Positions 37,407 through 45,851 of a stretch of 64,000 nucleotides of DNA are shown here, in pieces (within the stretch, counting starts at the first letter, position 1; the number at the start of each line of letters is the position of its first letter). The translations under genes were made by a program, and so were the position numbers. A model generated the notes under the pieces. The model was not told where the DNA came from. It searched no databases and was given only the letters and a program-made list of their open reading frames with translations. The DNA comes from Gilliamella apicola. Lineage in GTDB: Bacteria > Pseudomonadota > Gammaproteobacteria > Enterobacterales > Orbaceae. The stretch lies in the NCBI RefSeq assembly GCF_000599985.1, contig NZ_CP007445.1, forward strand, positions 1,922,001-1,986,000. The letters are read 5' to 3'.

Positions 37407-37595
37407 ATGGCATTAACAAGGGCTGTAATTCAAAAAAAAAGTGACGAAAAACGAGGTGTGAAAACAAAAGGTTTTAAGCTCCATGTAGATGATATTGCAT
37501 TAATTGAGGAAGCAAGCAATCAATTAAAGGTACCTCAAGCGCAACTGATTATTGATGCAATTAAATTTTATCTTGAAAACAAAAAAGCTTCATAA
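37407..37595 (+). CDS. Ribbon-helix-helix small regulator
   Basis: The 62-residue basic protein (MALTRAVIQKKSDEKRGVKT) contains KGFKLHVDDIALIEEASNQL followed by KVPQAQLIIDAIKFYLENKK, a strand-helix-helix arrangement of Arc/MetJ-type regulators. It is one of few plus-strand genes in the island. GGTGA lies 6 bases before the ATG. The palindrome in its promoter suggests autoregulation. A plasmid- or phage-type copy or transfer regulator is possible. Confidence 0.7.
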   Translation: MALTRAVIQKKSDEKRGVKTKGFKLHVDDIALIEEASNQLKVPQAQLIIDAIKFYLENKKAS

Positions 37596-37673
37596 AAGTT
37601 TTTTAATCTTTTTCATACCATTCCCTTAATAATTAAATTTCGGTAATGGTGTGTTATTTAACCATTAGGTCAA
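37590..37673 (-). pseudogene. Orphan island-type promoter and truncated signal-peptide start
   Basis: Minus strand: TTGACC (37668-37673), 16 bases, CACCAT (37646-37651), AAGGGAA, then ATG AAA AAG ATT AAA AAA CTT TTA TGA (MKKIKKLL, 37590-37616). The promoter and first codons match those of the island's lipoprotein genes, but the body is gone; the end of the RHH gene has been joined in instead. Marks a recombination junction. Confidence 0.6.
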
Positions 37674-37706
37674 TTAAAAACCGCCACAAAGGCGGTAGTG
37701 GATTTG

Positions 37707-37845
37707 TATTTTATCCCTGTGCATATGATTAAAACGTCTGAATATGTTGACCGTTTGGTTTATTCCTGTGCATACAGGGAACATTACCAGACTATGAGCG
37801 TGAGGACGACTGGTGGCGGTTTATCCCTGTGTGTACAGGGAACAT
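37707..37845 (-). CRISPR. CRISPR relic (one partial and two near-full repeats)
   Basis: A partial repeat at about 37707-37727 is followed by repeats at 37756-37784 and 37817-37845 with a 32-base spacer between them. No leader is attached. Confidence 0.85.
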
Positions 37846-38206
37846 AACAGATCGAGTCGATTTAAAATATTATAAAACTTTAAGAAACAAATAAGAACGG
37901 ACTTTGTCCGTTTTTATTACTATTAACAATTTTCTAAAATGCTACTTTAGCTTTTCGCAGATGTAATTTTAACTCGCTTATAAAAAATAAATAGTTCATT
38001 TAATCAAAGTCTAGCTTTGCTATTGATTTTTTTATTATTCGCTTCGTTTATTTTTTTGCTCAAGAATCTAAAGCTGCATTCACTTGACTGCATATAATTT
38101 TATGTACTATAAAATTTGTTTTTTACTTAAAAAAGTAATGAAAACAGTAGCCAATAATATGGCACTCAGTAACGTAAAATATAGAAATAATGTATTTTTA
38201 TTAAAT
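37846..38206. other. Gene-free stretch with a terminator
   Basis: AACGGAC-TTT-GTCCGTT followed by TTTATT (37896-37917) is a Rho-independent terminator for plus-strand transcripts, possibly from the RHH unit. No gene is seen in the remaining DNA. Confidence 0.6.
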
Positions 38207-38665
38207 TCAGCCTCTATCAAATATAACCCCTATCATTGAATGTAAATGACCAAAATCCTCTTTTTTATAATAGAATGGTGCACTCAGCCTTTTTTCTCCA
38301 GTAAAATATAGAATTAATGTATTTTTTTCAAATTCAGCCTCTACTAAATCTGAATAACAAAATTTAGAAACACATCTTCTTGGATTTAAAAAGTGGATTT
38401 TTCTTTCAACGTCATCAAAATATATTGCACTAGCATAATTTCTTGATATATATAAATTGCTTTTTTTATAGTTACTTTTAAAAGTTTCTACCCCTATTTT
38501 ATTAAAACTTTTAACAACTGCTTTTGTATATTTAAAAAAAACAAGATAATAAATGGTCACATCAAAAATTATGATTAATCCAGCATTTACAATATTTTGA
38601 GCTGGAATTACAAAACAAGAAGAATAAATAAATACTAACGTAAAAAATCTAACAAAATACAGCAT
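38207..38665 (-). CDS. Small membrane protein, unknown function
   Basis: The 152-residue protein has two transmembrane segments near the N-terminus (about 4-20 and 26-46) and a cytoplasmic part with KSNLYISRNYASAIYFDDVE and LIEAEF-like strands (DLVEAEFEKNTLILYF). The start lies 15 bases from the leader-distal end of array D, so CRISPR transcription may run into it. The layout resembles small membrane immunity proteins, but no family is recognised. Confidence 0.6.
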   Translation of the reverse strand: MLYFVRFFTLVFIYSSCFVIPAQNIVNAGLIIIFDVTIYYLVFFKYTKAVVKSFNKIGVETFKSNYKKSNLYISRNYASAIYFDDVERKIHFLNPRRCVSKFCYSDLVEAEFEKNTLILYFTGEKRLSAPFYYKKEDFGHLHSMIGVIFDRG

Positions 38666-38680
38666 AAAAAACTCCTATCT

Positions 38681-39077
38681 CGGTTTATCCCTGTGTATAC
38701 AGGGAACATTCACGAAAAACTACCGCACCAGCTCGAACAGCCGGTTTATCCCTGTGTATACAGGGAACATAGAAATTGACTAAGGGCGACAAGGCGTACG
38801 CCCGGTTTATCCCTGTGTATACAGGGAACATTTAATTTGATGCTGTTTTTCGAGTTGTTCGAGCGGTTTATCCCTGTGTATACAGGGAACATTAATACGA
38901 ATTCTGCTAAGATGCCCAAATAACCGGTTTATCCCTGTGTATACAGGGAACATGTAGATAACATAAATGCACTGATCAATTTTGAACGGTTTATCCCTGT
39001 GTATACAGGGAACATTAGTGATGATTTGGGTTTTAGGTAACGCGACATCGGTTTATCCCTGTGCATACAGGGAATAT
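38681..39077 (-). CRISPR. CRISPR array D (7 repeats, 6 spacers)
   Basis: Repeats start at 38681, 38742, 38803, 38864, 38925, 38987 and 39049. Four spacers are 32 bases and the two leader-proximal ones 33. Six repeats have GTGTATAC; the leader-proximal one has GTGCATAC and ends AATAT instead of AACAT. Leader D follows on the right. Confidence 0.97.
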
Positions 39078-39609
39078 CCTATTATAACATACTGTTTTAT
39101 AATTAAAATATTGACTGCTAAATTTCTACCGATTTTTTAGGCTATTTTTTATTAAAACCAGTATTTATAACGTTATGTTTTTATTAAATTAATTAAAATT
39201 GATGGAAATTAAAATTAGATTCTACGGAATTCTACCGATAAGTTCTGATTTCTCATTTAGTTAAAAAATGGTAAGTTTTATTGAGATGTTATTAGTGCTT
39301 TGTTGTTATCAAAATGACTCTACTTTTTAAGTTGCTTGTTTATGTAGCTTGGTTATAAAATTTTCACAAATTAATCTCAAGTACTCGTTTTTTGTAAGTG
39401 CATTTCTGTAATTTTGAGTAATCCAATATATTTTTTGAATGAAAATAATTTTATAAGCGCTGTTATTTGTAATCTATTACTCAATTTTAAAAGTAAATGT
39501 TTATGTTAGCTCAACATGGTATTTTGTTTATAACAATAGATTTAAGATAAATAAATTATTTATTGATATTTATACTGAAACGTATAGTTAATCTGAAACT
39601 TTTTGACAA
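39078..39609 (-). repeat. CRISPR leader D (full-length, with far promoter)
   Basis: A 532-base near copy of leaders B and E. Far promoter-like pair: TTGTCA (39604-39609), 17 bases, TATACG (39581-39586). TTCTACCGAT motifs lie at 39124-39133 and 39230-39239, 106 bases apart. Confidence 0.85.
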
Positions 39610-39680
39610 AATTTCATATCGATATTTTTAAGGAATTCATATTAGCAATTGAATTTAAATAAGATCTTAAACGTTAATAA

Positions 39681-40025
39681 TCATAATAAGCTTTTTATTT
39701 TTTGCCATTCATCTTTAAATCTAAACTTGAGATAGAAAGCTAAAAGGCGCATTTTGATTTTACTTATAGGACGATTTTCTTTTTTTTTGATTTTATTAAT
39801 TGTACTTAATAATTCATCTTCATCAAAAAAGTAGCATACAGATGGGGCAGGCGTAAGCACATTGTGGTAACAATAAGGTGCGACATAATTAAATAAAGCA
39901 TGTTCAACACAGGTTGTTGGAAATAATTTTGCTACAGAGGCTATATGGTTGTAATCGACTTCATTATCTACAAATAGATCTGAAAGAGCAATATAAAGAT
40001 CTTTTTCATTTAACGTATGCTCCAT
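39681..40025 (-). CDS. DUF7079-like small protein, copy 2
   Basis: The 114-residue protein starts with ATG (copies 1 and 3 use GTG). It reads MEHTLNEKDLYIALSDLFVD, then HALFNYVAPYCYHNVLTPAP and FFDEDELLSTINKIKKKENR, and is nearly identical to copy 3. Upstream, an in-frame relic with its own GGAGG (LGGSMIGSAVAYSLDDEIEE) overlaps the start by several codons. The next array's terminal repeat lies just beyond. Confidence 0.68.
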   Translation of the reverse strand: MEHTLNEKDLYIALSDLFVDNEVDYNHIASVAKLFPTTCVEHALFNYVAPYCYHNVLTPAPSVCYFFDEDELLSTINKIKKKENRPISKIKMRLLAFYLKFRFKDEWQKIKSLL

Positions 40026-40090
40026 TTTGTAAACTCCTCTATTTCATCATCAAGGCTATATGCAACTGCTGAACCAATCATCGATCCTCC

Positions 40091-40181
40091 AAGATTTAAC
40101 CTGGTGTATACAGGGACATCCGCTATCGTTCATCCAACCCGTAAAAAGCTTCGGTTTATCCCTGTATATACAGGGAAAACA
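40091..40181 (-). CRISPR. CRISPR relic upstream of DUF7079 copy 2
   Basis: Degenerate repeat at 40091-40119 (one base short in its 3' part), 32-base spacer, second repeat at about 40152-40181 with an extra A. No leader. Confidence 0.8.
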
Positions 40182-40255
40182 CAAAGCTGACATATATACT
40201 AAATCCTATTAATTTGAACTTTAAATAAACAATTTAATTTTTTGACGTTATAAAA

Positions 40256-40576
40256 TTATTCAACTTTTTTATAAACTCTTCCTTTGTTGTCTACAAAGTC
40301 TTTGTTTTCATTAAATTCACCTATATAATTTCCGCGTAAATCATAAATTTGATTACTATTTTTTATGTTTACGATATGTTTTTCTCTCCCCATTTTAAGG
40401 ACTTTATCAAGATGATCAGGTTCTTTAGTAAATGTATACTCAACATCATTTATTTTTTCTATTGTTATAACTCTTAGGTCAGTTTCTTGTGGTTCATATT
40501 TTCCTTGAAAATTAGTTTTTTCACCGCATGCGGCTAATATAAAAAATAAAACAAAACAAAACATTATCTTTTTCAT
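40256..40576 (-). CDS. Small lipoprotein, unknown function
   Basis: The 106-residue protein begins MKKIMFCFVLFFILAAC with lipobox LAAC (Cys17). The mature part, GEKTNFQGKYEPQETDLRVI and YDLRGNYIGEFNENKDFVDN, looks like short beta-rich periplasmic lipoproteins. It is preceded at 40584 by the end of a co-oriented gene fragment, so it was once second in an operon. Function unknown. Confidence 0.65.
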   Translation of the reverse strand: MKKIMFCFVLFFILAACGEKTNFQGKYEPQETDLRVITIEKINDVEYTFTKEPDHLDKVLKMGREKHIVNIKNSNQIYDLRGNYIGEFNENKDFVDNKGRVYKKVE

Positions 40577-40583
40577 CGTTACT

Positions 40584-40690
40584 TTACCTCTTATTTTTTA
40601 TAAACTCTTGTATTATCTGTTCTAACGTCTCGTTATTTAAATGCCTATCAAGAATAAAATTGATAATTTCACTAACTTTTATAATTCTTT
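40584..40690 (-). pseudogene. 3' fragment of a gene preceding the lipoprotein
   Basis: A frame without a start reads IIKVSEIINFILDRHLNNET LEQIIQEFIKNKR and stops 7 bases before the lipoprotein start. Codon use and spacing suggest a true gene end whose 5' part was lost at the adjacent CRISPR relic. Confidence 0.45.
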
Positions 40691-40732
40691 CGCACTTATT
40701 ACTTATATTTAAAGCTATTGTTGTTGCTATTT

Positions 40733-40884
40733 TGGTTTATCTCTGTGTATAAAGGGAACACTTCCTCCTTACTCTTAAAAGGCTTTAAAAGGGCGATTTA
40801 TTCCTGTGTATACAGGGAACACGATAGCGTATATATTATATGTTGTACCGCTAATCGGCTTGTCCCTATACATACAGGGAACAC
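40733..40884 (-). CRISPR. CRISPR relic array C (3 degenerate repeats)
   Basis: Repeats at 40733-40761, 40794-40822 and 40856-40884, all ending AACAC and each with several changes; spacers of 32 and 33 bases. The leader to its right (leader C) has an internal deletion. Confidence 0.88.
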
Positions 40885-41289
40885 TTATTATAAATTATTG
40901 TTTATTAATTAAAATACTTTTTGAAAATTTCTACCAACTTTTTGCTATTTTATATGATTTTATTGAGATATTATTAGTGCTTTGTTGTTATCAAAATTAC
41001 TCTATTTTTAGAATGATTTGTTTGTGTAACTTAATTTCAATATTTTCATAAGCTATGATTCATATACTCGTTTTTAGTTAATATCATTTCAGCAATCTTA
41101 AAGTAATCAACTATATTTTTTTAGTAAAAACCATTATGTAAGGATGTTATTTCAAATCTATTACTCAATTTTAAAAGTAAATGCTTATAGTGACCAAATA
41201 TTATGTTTTATTTATAAACATAAAGTTAATTTGAATTATTAATTAATTTTTATACTAAAACGTATAGTTAATCTGAAACTTTTTGACAA
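40885..41289 (-). repeat. CRISPR leader C (internally deleted copy)
   Basis: About 405 bases. It matches leaders B, D and E at both ends but lacks about 130 bases in the middle, including the distal TTCTACCGAT; the proximal motif is altered (TTCTACCAAC). The far promoter-like pair remains (TTGTCA 41284-41289, TATACG 41261-41266). Confidence 0.8.
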
Positions 41290-41360
41290 AATTTCATATC
41301 TATGTTTATAACAAATTAATATAATTAATTGAATTTAAATAATATTTTAAACATAAATAA

Positions 41361-41705
41361 TCATAATAGGCTTTTTATTTTCTGCCATTCATCTTTAAAT
41401 CTAAACTTGAGATAGAAAGCTAAAATACGCATTTTGATTTTACTAATGGGACGGTTTTCTTTTCTTTTGATATTATCAATTGCACTTAATAATTCATCTT
41501 CATCAAAAAAGTAGCATACAGATGGGACTGGCGTAAGCATATTGTGGTAACAATAAGGTGCGACATAATTAAATAAAGCATGTTCGACATAGGATGTTGG
41601 AAATAATTTTACTACAGAGGCTATATGGTTGTAATCAACTTCATTATCTACAAATAGATCTGAAAGAGCAATATAAAGATCTTTTTCATTTAACGTATGT
41701 TCCAC
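41361..41705 (-). CDS. DUF7079-like small protein, copy 3
   Basis: The 114-residue protein with a GTG start is nearly identical to copy 2 (a handful of substitutions, such as SYVEHALFNYVAPYCYHNML). It lies between array E and leader C. The upstream relic frame (MIDSAVADSLDD) is interrupted by a stop here, so only the downstream gene is conserved. The conservation of this ORF amid decayed flanks suggests it is functional. Confidence 0.68.
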   Translation of the reverse strand: MEHTLNEKDLYIALSDLFVDNEVDYNHIASVVKLFPTSYVEHALFNYVAPYCYHNMLTPVPSVCYFFDEDELLSAIDNIKRKENRPISKIKMRILAFYLKFRFKDEWQKIKSLL

Positions 41706-41771
41706 TTTGTAAACTCCTCTATTTAATCATCAAGGCTATCTGCAACTGCTGAATCAATCATTGCTCCTCCA

Positions 41772-42410
41772 AGATTTAACCAGGTGTATACAGGGAACAT
41801 AGCATAATATAATAGATACAGCAAAACGACCCCGGTTTATCCCTGTGCATACAGGGAACATATCTAAATACATTTCACCAATATGAGAATCCGCGGTTTA
41901 TCCCTGTGCATACAGGGAACATTCAACCAATCCTGACGGATATAGGTATCAGGACGGTTTATCCCTGTGCATACAGGGAACATGGTATCCATTTTTTCAT
42001 CCTTTTATTCCAAATCGGTTTATCCCTGTGCATACAGGGAACATGTGAAAGTGCTAGCGGTAGCGCTGTGCGATAACGGTTTATCCCTGTGCATACAGGG
42101 AACATCTTTTCTTCTCCAATAGAACATTTATCTGAGACGGTTTATCCCTGTGCATACAGGGAACATATTTCGATAATATTTGTCATTTTCATTATTCCCG
42201 GTTTATCCCTGTGCATACAGGGAACATATGCAAAACTTTATTGACGTAAAACGAGGTGGCGGTTTATCCCTGTGCATACAGGGAACATGAATTAAATAGT
42301 TTTTGTCGCATGTTATTTACCGGTTTATCCCTGTGCATACAGGGAACATTTTTAATAAATAGGAGTTTTATATGCAACGCCCGGTTTATCCCTGTGCATA
42401 CAGGGAACAT
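41772..42410 (-). CRISPR. CRISPR array E (11 repeats, 10 spacers)
   Basis: A degenerate leader-distal repeat at 41772 is followed by ten repeats with exact 61-base spacing (41833 to 42382), nearly all GTGCATAC. Spacers are 32 bases. The leader-proximal spacer (42350-42381) contains AGGAGTTTTATATG, like a gene start, suggesting a coding protospacer. Leader E and asnA follow. Confidence 0.98.
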
Positions 42411-42940
42411 ACTAATTATAACATACTGTTTTATAATTAAAATATTGACTGCTTAATTTCTACGGATTTTTTAGGCTATTTTTCATCAAAACCAGTATTT
42501 ATAACCTTATGTTTTTATTTAATTAATTAAAATTGATGGAAATTAAAATTAGATTCTACGAAATTCTACCGATAAGTTTATATTTTTAATTTAGTTAAAA
42601 AATAGTAGATTTTATTGAGATATTATTACTGTTTTGTTGTTATCAAAATTACTCTATTTTTAAAGTGGTTTGTTTGTATATCTTAGTTACCAAATTTTCA
42701 TAATCTATGATTCATATACTCGTTTTTAGTTAATATCATTTCAGCAATCTTAAAGTAATCAACTATATTTTTTTGTAAAAACCATTATGTAAGGCTGTTA
42801 TTGCAAATCTATTACTAAATTTTAAAAGTAAATGCTTATATTGACCAAATATTATGTTTTCTTTATAACCATAAAGTTAATTTGAATTATTTATTGATTT
42901 TTATACTGAAACGTATAGTTAATCTGAAACTTTTTGACAA
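42411..42940 (-). repeat. CRISPR leader E (full-length, with far promoter)
   Basis: About 530 bases matching leaders B and D. Far pair TTGTCA (42935-42940), 17 bases, TATACG (42912-42917). TATAAT (42415-42420) is 4 bases from the first repeat. The proximal motif is altered (TTCTACGGAT); the distal TTCTACCGAT is intact. The segment from 42941 to asnA holds the asnA promoter region. Confidence 0.85.
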
Positions 42941-43086
42941 GATTGAATTACTATCATTTTATTAGTAAAAGGCTATAAATTGTTGAGCAGTATTTTGGTT
43001 ATTTGCATTTGGTTTATTGTGTCTTGCAAATTTTTATTTTCTAGTTTAATTTACCAATACAAATTATAAATAATTAGAGACTAAAC

Positions 43087-44079
43087 ATGCAGATATCATT
43101 TAAAGAACAACAGCAGAGAATTAGCTTTGTAAAACAATTTTTTGCCGATAAGCTAGCGGAAAACTTATCATTAATCGAAGTACAGGCGCCATTACTTAGT
43201 AAAGTTGGTGATGGTGTTCAAGATAATCTATCTGGCACTGAAAACGCAGTGCAGGTTAAAGTTAAAACGATTAATAATGCTCAATTTGAGGTGGTACATT
43301 CACTTGCTAAATGGAAACGTAAAATTTTAAGTGAGCACCACTTTGCTGTTGGTGAAGGCTTATTTGCTAACATGAAAGCACTGCGTCCTGATGAAGATCG
43401 TCTATCACCTATTCATTCTGTTTATGTAGATCAATGGGATTGGGAAAAAGTAATTCGACCAGAAGATCGTAATCTAACTTATTTAAAACAAACAGTTGAA
43501 AAAATTTACTCTGCTATTAAAGCGACCGAAAAAGCAGTATCCGAAAAATATCATCTTTCCCGTTTTTTACCTGAATCAATTACTTTTATGGACAGTGAGC
43601 AACTTTTAAAACGCTATCCTAACTTATCCCCTAAAGAGCGTGAAAATGCGATAACTAAAGAGCTTGGCGCAGTATTTTTAATTGGTATCGGCGGTAAGTT
43701 GGCAAATAACGAAAAACATGACGTACGTGCCCCAGATTATGATGATTGGAGCAGTGATAATGAAATGGGTTCTAAAGGCTTAAATGGTGATATTCTTGTT
43801 TGGAATCCAGTTTTAAATAGCGCGTTTGAAATTTCATCTATGGGTATTCGTGTAGACTCTGAAACATTAAAACGTCAATTGAAAATAACAGGTGATGAGG
43901 ATCGTTTGCAATTTTCTTGGCACCAAGCTTTAGTCAATGGAGAACTTTTACAAACCATTGGCGGTGGAATTGGTCAATCTCGTTTAGTTATGTTGCTTTT
44001 ACAACAAAAACATATTGGTCAAGTCCAAGCTAGCGTTTGGGATGATTCAACCAAACAAAATTATTCACAATTACTTTAG
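43087..44079 (+). CDS. asnA: Aspartate--ammonia ligase
   Basis: AsnA makes asparagine from aspartate, ammonia and ATP. The 330-residue protein has the length and blocks of E. coli Asn[60 protein letters not shown] ([15 protein letters not shown]), and [20 protein letters not shown]. It is a class II aminoacyl-tRNA-synthetase-like fold. It marks the right edge of the CRISPR island. Confidence 0.97.
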   Translation: MQISFKEQQQRISFVKQFFADKLAENLSLIEVQAPLLSKVGDGVQDNLSGTENAVQVKVKTINNAQFEVVHSLAKWKRKILSEHHFAVGEGLFANMKALRPDEDRLSPIHSVYVDQWDWEKVIRPEDRNLTYLKQTVEKIYSAIKATEKAVSEKYHLSRFLPESITFMDSEQLLKRYPNLSPKERENAITKELGAVFLIGIGGKLANNEKHDVRAPDYDDWSSDNEMGSKGLNGDILVWNPVLNSAFEISSMGIRVDSETLKRQLKITGDEDRLQFSWHQALVNGELLQTIGGGIGQSRLVMLLLQQKHIGQVQASVWDDSTKQNYSQLL

Positions 44080-44089
44080 TTTCAGTAAA

Positions 44090-44123
44090 CATACTTTACC
44101 TTAAATGGTAAAGTATGATTTTT
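44090..44123 (+). terminator. Terminator after asnA
   Basis: CATACTTTACC-TTAAAT-GGTAAAGTATG followed by ATTTTT. It lies between the convergent genes asnA and tenA and may serve both. Confidence 0.85.
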
Positions 44124-44124
44124 G

Positions 44125-44787
44125 CTAAAAACTCCTATCCAATCCCATTTGCCAAAAATTAGCTTCCAGTTGAGTAGCTTGCTTAAATATTGTCGTTAAT
44201 TGTTCAAATCGACTTGTATCGATATTTAATAAACGCTGATCAATCCAAGCAATTTCATTTTGCATTGTTTGTTGAAACGCCTTACTAATATACATCTTAA
44301 TCCAACTGGTATATGGGTTATTTTTAGCATCGTACCAGTGTTGTTTTCTTAACCAGTTGGCAATCATACCGTAACCGATTAAACAGGGAGCCAATACAAT
44401 ATGTAAGTCTAAAATATCACCATTTAATCCAACATCAAGCACAAACTGGGTGTAGTCTGTATTTGCTTTGGCTTCCGTTAGCGTCTTGAGTTCATTCTCA
44501 GTTATTCGCCATTTTTTGCAATATTCAACATGTAAATCGAGTTCAACTTCAGCAATCGTTTTTAAGCTATTTAAAGATTGCCTAATTTCTGTAATATCAT
44601 GACTTTTATAAACAGCAAGTCCCCAAACTCGTGAAAAGTTGATTAAAAAAAGATAATCTTGTTTTAAATAGTGCTGAAAACAGGCTATATCTAATATACC
44701 TTTACCTAACTGTTGAATAAATTCATGTTGAATATAGTGATCCCAATCAGTTTGACATGATCGAATAAGTGAGTAAAACGATGTCAT
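44125..44787 (-). CDS. tenA: Aminopyrimidine aminohydrolase / thiaminase II family
   Basis: TenA hydrolyses degraded thiamine pyrimidines for salvage to HMP. The 220-residue helical protein shows FQHYLKQDYLFLINFSRVWG (about 37-56), LHVEYCKKW (about 104) and the catalytic Cys in VLAPCLIGYGMIANWL (about 132-147), with the C-terminal YTSWIKMY. A TPP riboswitch precedes it, matching a role in thiamine supply together with thiBPQ. No thi biosynthesis gene is in the window. Confidence 0.93.
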   Translation of the reverse strand: MTSFYSLIRSCQTDWDHYIQHEFIQQLGKGILDIACFQHYLKQDYLFLINFSRVWGLAVYKSHDITEIRQSLNSLKTIAEVELDLHVEYCKKWRITENELKTLTEAKANTDYTQFVLDVGLNGDILDLHIVLAPCLIGYGMIANWLRKQHWYDAKNNPYTSWIKMYISKAFQQTMQNEIAWIDQRLLNIDTSRFEQLTTIFKQATQLEANFWQMGLDRSF

Positions 44788-44849
44788 AACAGCTCCTTTT
44801 TTAACAACTCAGTTACTAACGAAAAACAGACTTGCAGAAAAAGCGTATT

Positions 44850-44920
44850 TTAAACCCCTTCGTCGGTATTAACCGAATCAAGTTCTCTGGGTTTAATCTC
44901 AGCCTATAGCACCATAGTTA
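44850..44920 (-). promoter_or_regulatory. TPP riboswitch upstream of tenA
   Basis: The minus strand reads TATGGTGCTATAGGCTGAGA, AACCC, AGAACTTGATTCGGTTAATA and CCGACGAAGGGG, the ordered blocks of the THI element. It is diverged from the thiB copy but complete. Confidence 0.9.
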
Positions 44921-45111
44921 TATAAAATATCTAGAATAATGAACAAAAATTCTACATGAGTAATAATTTATCATTAAGTTTTACTCTCTATTTATTCATC
45001 TATTATTAACTAAAACATTAATTTTTATTTTCAGTATTGCAGTTGAGTAGGCTTATCTGGTTGCTTTGTAGATATAGCTTATTAGCCTACTCTATTTATT
45101 AAATGCTATTA

Positions 45112-45495
45112 TTAATTCTCAGGCTCGATCGGGGTGGATTCCTGATTTTCTGTAGCGGGTGGAGTAGCTTCTTCTTGTTGAAGAGAAATATCAGATTGAG
45201 TTTTCTGGTTTTGCTCTTGGATAGTTGGTGCTTGTTCGTTTGATTCAGTCTCTGCAGATATACCATTAGAACGCACATAGACGATCTTTTGTTGACCACG
45301 ATCACAAGATCCGACAATTTTACCTTCTGTTTGTTGATCGGCTTGATCTACTGGAATGAGTTTCAATTGAAATTGAGAAGCATCAACACCATTATTTTTT
45401 ATTTTTTCAGCTATATTGGCACTAATATCCTCACAATTAGACGCAACAGCCATCATTGGTAAACCTAGTAAAAGAACCAAGATTATTTTTTTCAT
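45112..45495 (-). CDS. DUF1161 periplasmic protein
   Basis: The 127-residue protein has a signal peptide (MKKIILVLLLGLPMMAVA) and the DUF1161 core: NCEDISANIAEKIKNNGVDA, FQLKLIPVDQ and KIVGSCDRGQQKIVYVR, with two Cys that may form a disulphide. A Gln/Glu/Pro-rich tail of about 45 residues is longer than in most family members. Function is unknown. A single gene. Confidence 0.82.
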   Translation of the reverse strand: MKKIILVLLLGLPMMAVASNCEDISANIAEKIKNNGVDASQFQLKLIPVDQADQQTEGKIVGSCDRGQQKIVYVRSNGISAETESNEQAPTIQEQNQKTQSDISLQQEEATPPATENQESTPIEPEN

Positions 45496-45626
45496 TTCCT
45501 TTCCTTTTGATATAAAACTTATAACATTATAAAACTATTAATGAATCTGTCTATATGTGCTGAGCATAATTACTTAGTAAAAGTGTATAAAGATAAACCA
45601 AACTTAGAAAAAAAATGAAATAATGA

Positions 45627-45851
45627 TTACTGATGTTGTTTTTCCAATAATTTTAATCTATCCACAATCCAAGTTCGAATATCGTTTAATTCATCTTCCG
45701 ATAAACTATTCACAAAATCTCTTTTTTCATGTAGTTTTTTACGATCATCTTCAGTTAATACTACACCTTTTAAATTTAATAATACTTCCTTACGGTATAC
45801 GGAGTAGATAAATTCTTTTATCAAATCATCTGAAAAAATTATATCAGTCAT
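45627..45851 (-). CDS. Small hypothetical protein
   Basis: The 74-residue charged helical protein (MTDIIFSDDLIKEFIYSVYR, then KLHEKRDFVNSLSEDELNDI) has AAGGAA about 9 bases before ATG. A plus-strand frame overlaps it but lacks a ribosome site. No family recognised. Confidence 0.5.
   Translation of the reverse strand: MTDIIFSDDLIKEFIYSVYRKEVLLNLKGVVLTEDDRKKLHEKRDFVNSLSEDELNDIRTWIVDRLKLLEKQHQ

Noticed and set aside
37225..37595. Retron-like msr/msd followed by a small gene
   Set aside because: No reverse transcriptase gene is present anywhere nearby.
45623..45811. Plus-strand ORF opposite the 74-residue gene
   Set aside because: No ribosome site; the minus frame has AAGGAA and normal charged helical composition.
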